Made by a program: the position numbers and the translations under genes. A stretch of DNA of 64,000 nucleotides from Pseudomonas sp. MYb60 (GTDB lineage: Bacteria; Pseudomonadota; Gammaproteobacteria; Pseudomonadales; Pseudomonadaceae). Below, piece by piece: positions 63,511-64,000 of the stretch (positions within the stretch are counted from its first letter, which is position 1; each line of letters begins with the position of its first letter). The stretch covers positions 1 to 64,000 of the forward strand of contig NZ_PCOZ01000002.1 in NCBI RefSeq assembly GCF_002979555.1, written 5' to 3'. Below the pieces are notes generated by a model. That model did not search any database and was not told the origin of the DNA. It saw nothing but the letters and a program-made list of their open reading frames with translations.

Positions 63511-64000
63511 ATGCCGAATCGCGTCCCGCTCGATGCCAAAACCGCCCGCTGGCTCCCTTGGGTGGTGGCGATTGCCTTCTTCATGCAGTCGCTGGACGGG
63601 ACGATCCTCAACACCGCATTGCCGGCCATGGCCCGAGACCTCGCGGAAAACCCGCTGCGCATGCAAGGCGTGGTGATTGCCTACATGCTCACCGTCGCCC
63701 TGCTGATCCCGGCGTCGGGCTGGATCGCCGACCGCTTCGGCACCAAGAAAATCTTTTTCGGCGCGATCATGCTGTTCAGCATCGGGTCGCTGCTGTGTGC
63801 GCTGTCCAGCAGCCTGAGCATGCTGATCGGCGCGCGGGTGGTGCAGGGCCTGGGCGGTGCGTTGATGCTGCCGGTCGGGCGACTGGTGGTACTGCGCGCC
63901 TACCCGCGTTCGGAGCTGGTGCGCATCATGGGCTTCATCACCATCCCCGGCCTGCTCGGCCCGCTGCTCGGCCCGACCATGGGCGGCTGGATGGTGCAAT
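63511..64000 (+). CDS. DHA2-family MFS exporter (5' part, cut by the window)
   Basis: The first 163 residues of an EmrB/QacA-type drug:proton antiporter, continuing beyond the window. Membrane helices start at about 14, 50, 82, 110 and 140. The MFS motif A is seen as [11 protein letters not shown], and motif C region as [19 protein letters not shown], typical of DHA2 (14-helix) exporters. The start [10 protein letters not shown] is preceded by AAAGGG. Substrate unknown. Confidence 0.88.
   Translation, partial: MPNRVPLDAKTARWLPWVVAIAFFMQSLDGTILNTALPAMARDLAENPLRMQGVVIAYMLTVALLIPASGWIADRFGTKKIFFGAIMLFSIGSLLCALSSSLSMLIGARVVQGLGGALMLPVGRLVVLRAYPRSELVRIMGFITIPGLLGPLLGPTMGGWMVQ

Overview
The window is chromosomal DNA of a fluorescent pseudomonad, most likely the Pseudomonas fluorescens group. 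Three things point there: high-GC Pseudomonas codon use, many copies of the GTGGGAGGGGGCTTGCCCCC-type REP palindrome typical of that group, and a gene order for glycine betaine, dimethylglycine, sarcosine and carnitine catabolism that matches the known P. aeruginosa locus. This is inference from family recognition; no database search was run.

Layout. 0-7 kb: glutathione S-transferase, then creD-creC-creB with a small periplasmic retropepsin-like gene upstream, an acyltransferase, a DUF2780 protein and a short RskA-like protein. 7-16 kb: a leftward C1 operon, glyA-soxBDAG-purU-fdhA, which turns sarcosine into glycine and formaldehyde and handles the C1 units. 16-21 kb: a TraX-like membrane protein, threonine aldolase ltaE, a 65-residue orphan, and the divergent gbcB/gbcA pair (glycine betaine to dimethylglycine). 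21.2-22.0 kb: a non-coding, AT-richer stretch with five perfect TTATCCACA DnaA boxes in diverged repeats. 22-33 kb: a type II secretion island of three atypical pseudopilins, an AA10 chitin-active LPMO as probable cargo, gspG, a lytic transglycosylase, gspF, gspE, four PilM/N/O/P-like platform genes and a lipoprotein secretin. 33-41 kb: the leftward dimethylglycine operon (dipeptidase, DUF5943, dgcA, dgcB, etfA, etfB). 41-42 kb: an LprI-like protein and a DUF3010 protein. 42-47 kb: carnitine catabolism (cdhR; caiX-cdhC-cdhA-cdhB) and a small conserved protein. 47-50.6 kb: gbdR, a 63-bp tandem REP array and L-serine dehydratase. 51-54 kb: the choline/betaine ABC importer cbcXWV. 54-60.4 kb: BCCT transporter betT, then betI-betB-betA (choline to glycine betaine). 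60.6-63.3 kb: a TldD/PmbA-type pair. The window ends inside a DHA2-family MFS exporter.

The metabolic genes form one route. Choline or carnitine is imported (BetT, CbcXWV, CaiX) and converted to glycine betaine (BetAB or CdhACB). It is then demethylated stepwise by GbcAB, DgcAB/EtfAB and SoxBDAG to glycine. Formaldehyde and formyl-THF are handled by FdhA and PurU, and glycine leaves through serine (GlyA, serine dehydratase). Two AraC-type regulators with GATase1-like N-terminal domains (GbdR, CdhR) and BetI control it. Several promoters carry 21-bp-spaced direct repeats that suit AraC-type dimers, gbdR has a good sigma-54 element, and betI/betT share a perfect 20-bp palindrome.

The least ordinary parts are the DnaA-box repeat cluster beside the secretion island, the hybrid T2SS/type IV pilus-like machine carrying its own LPMO, the 63-bp REP array, and a minus-strand intrinsic terminator behind an unannotated 50-codon frame at 46.7-46.85 kb.
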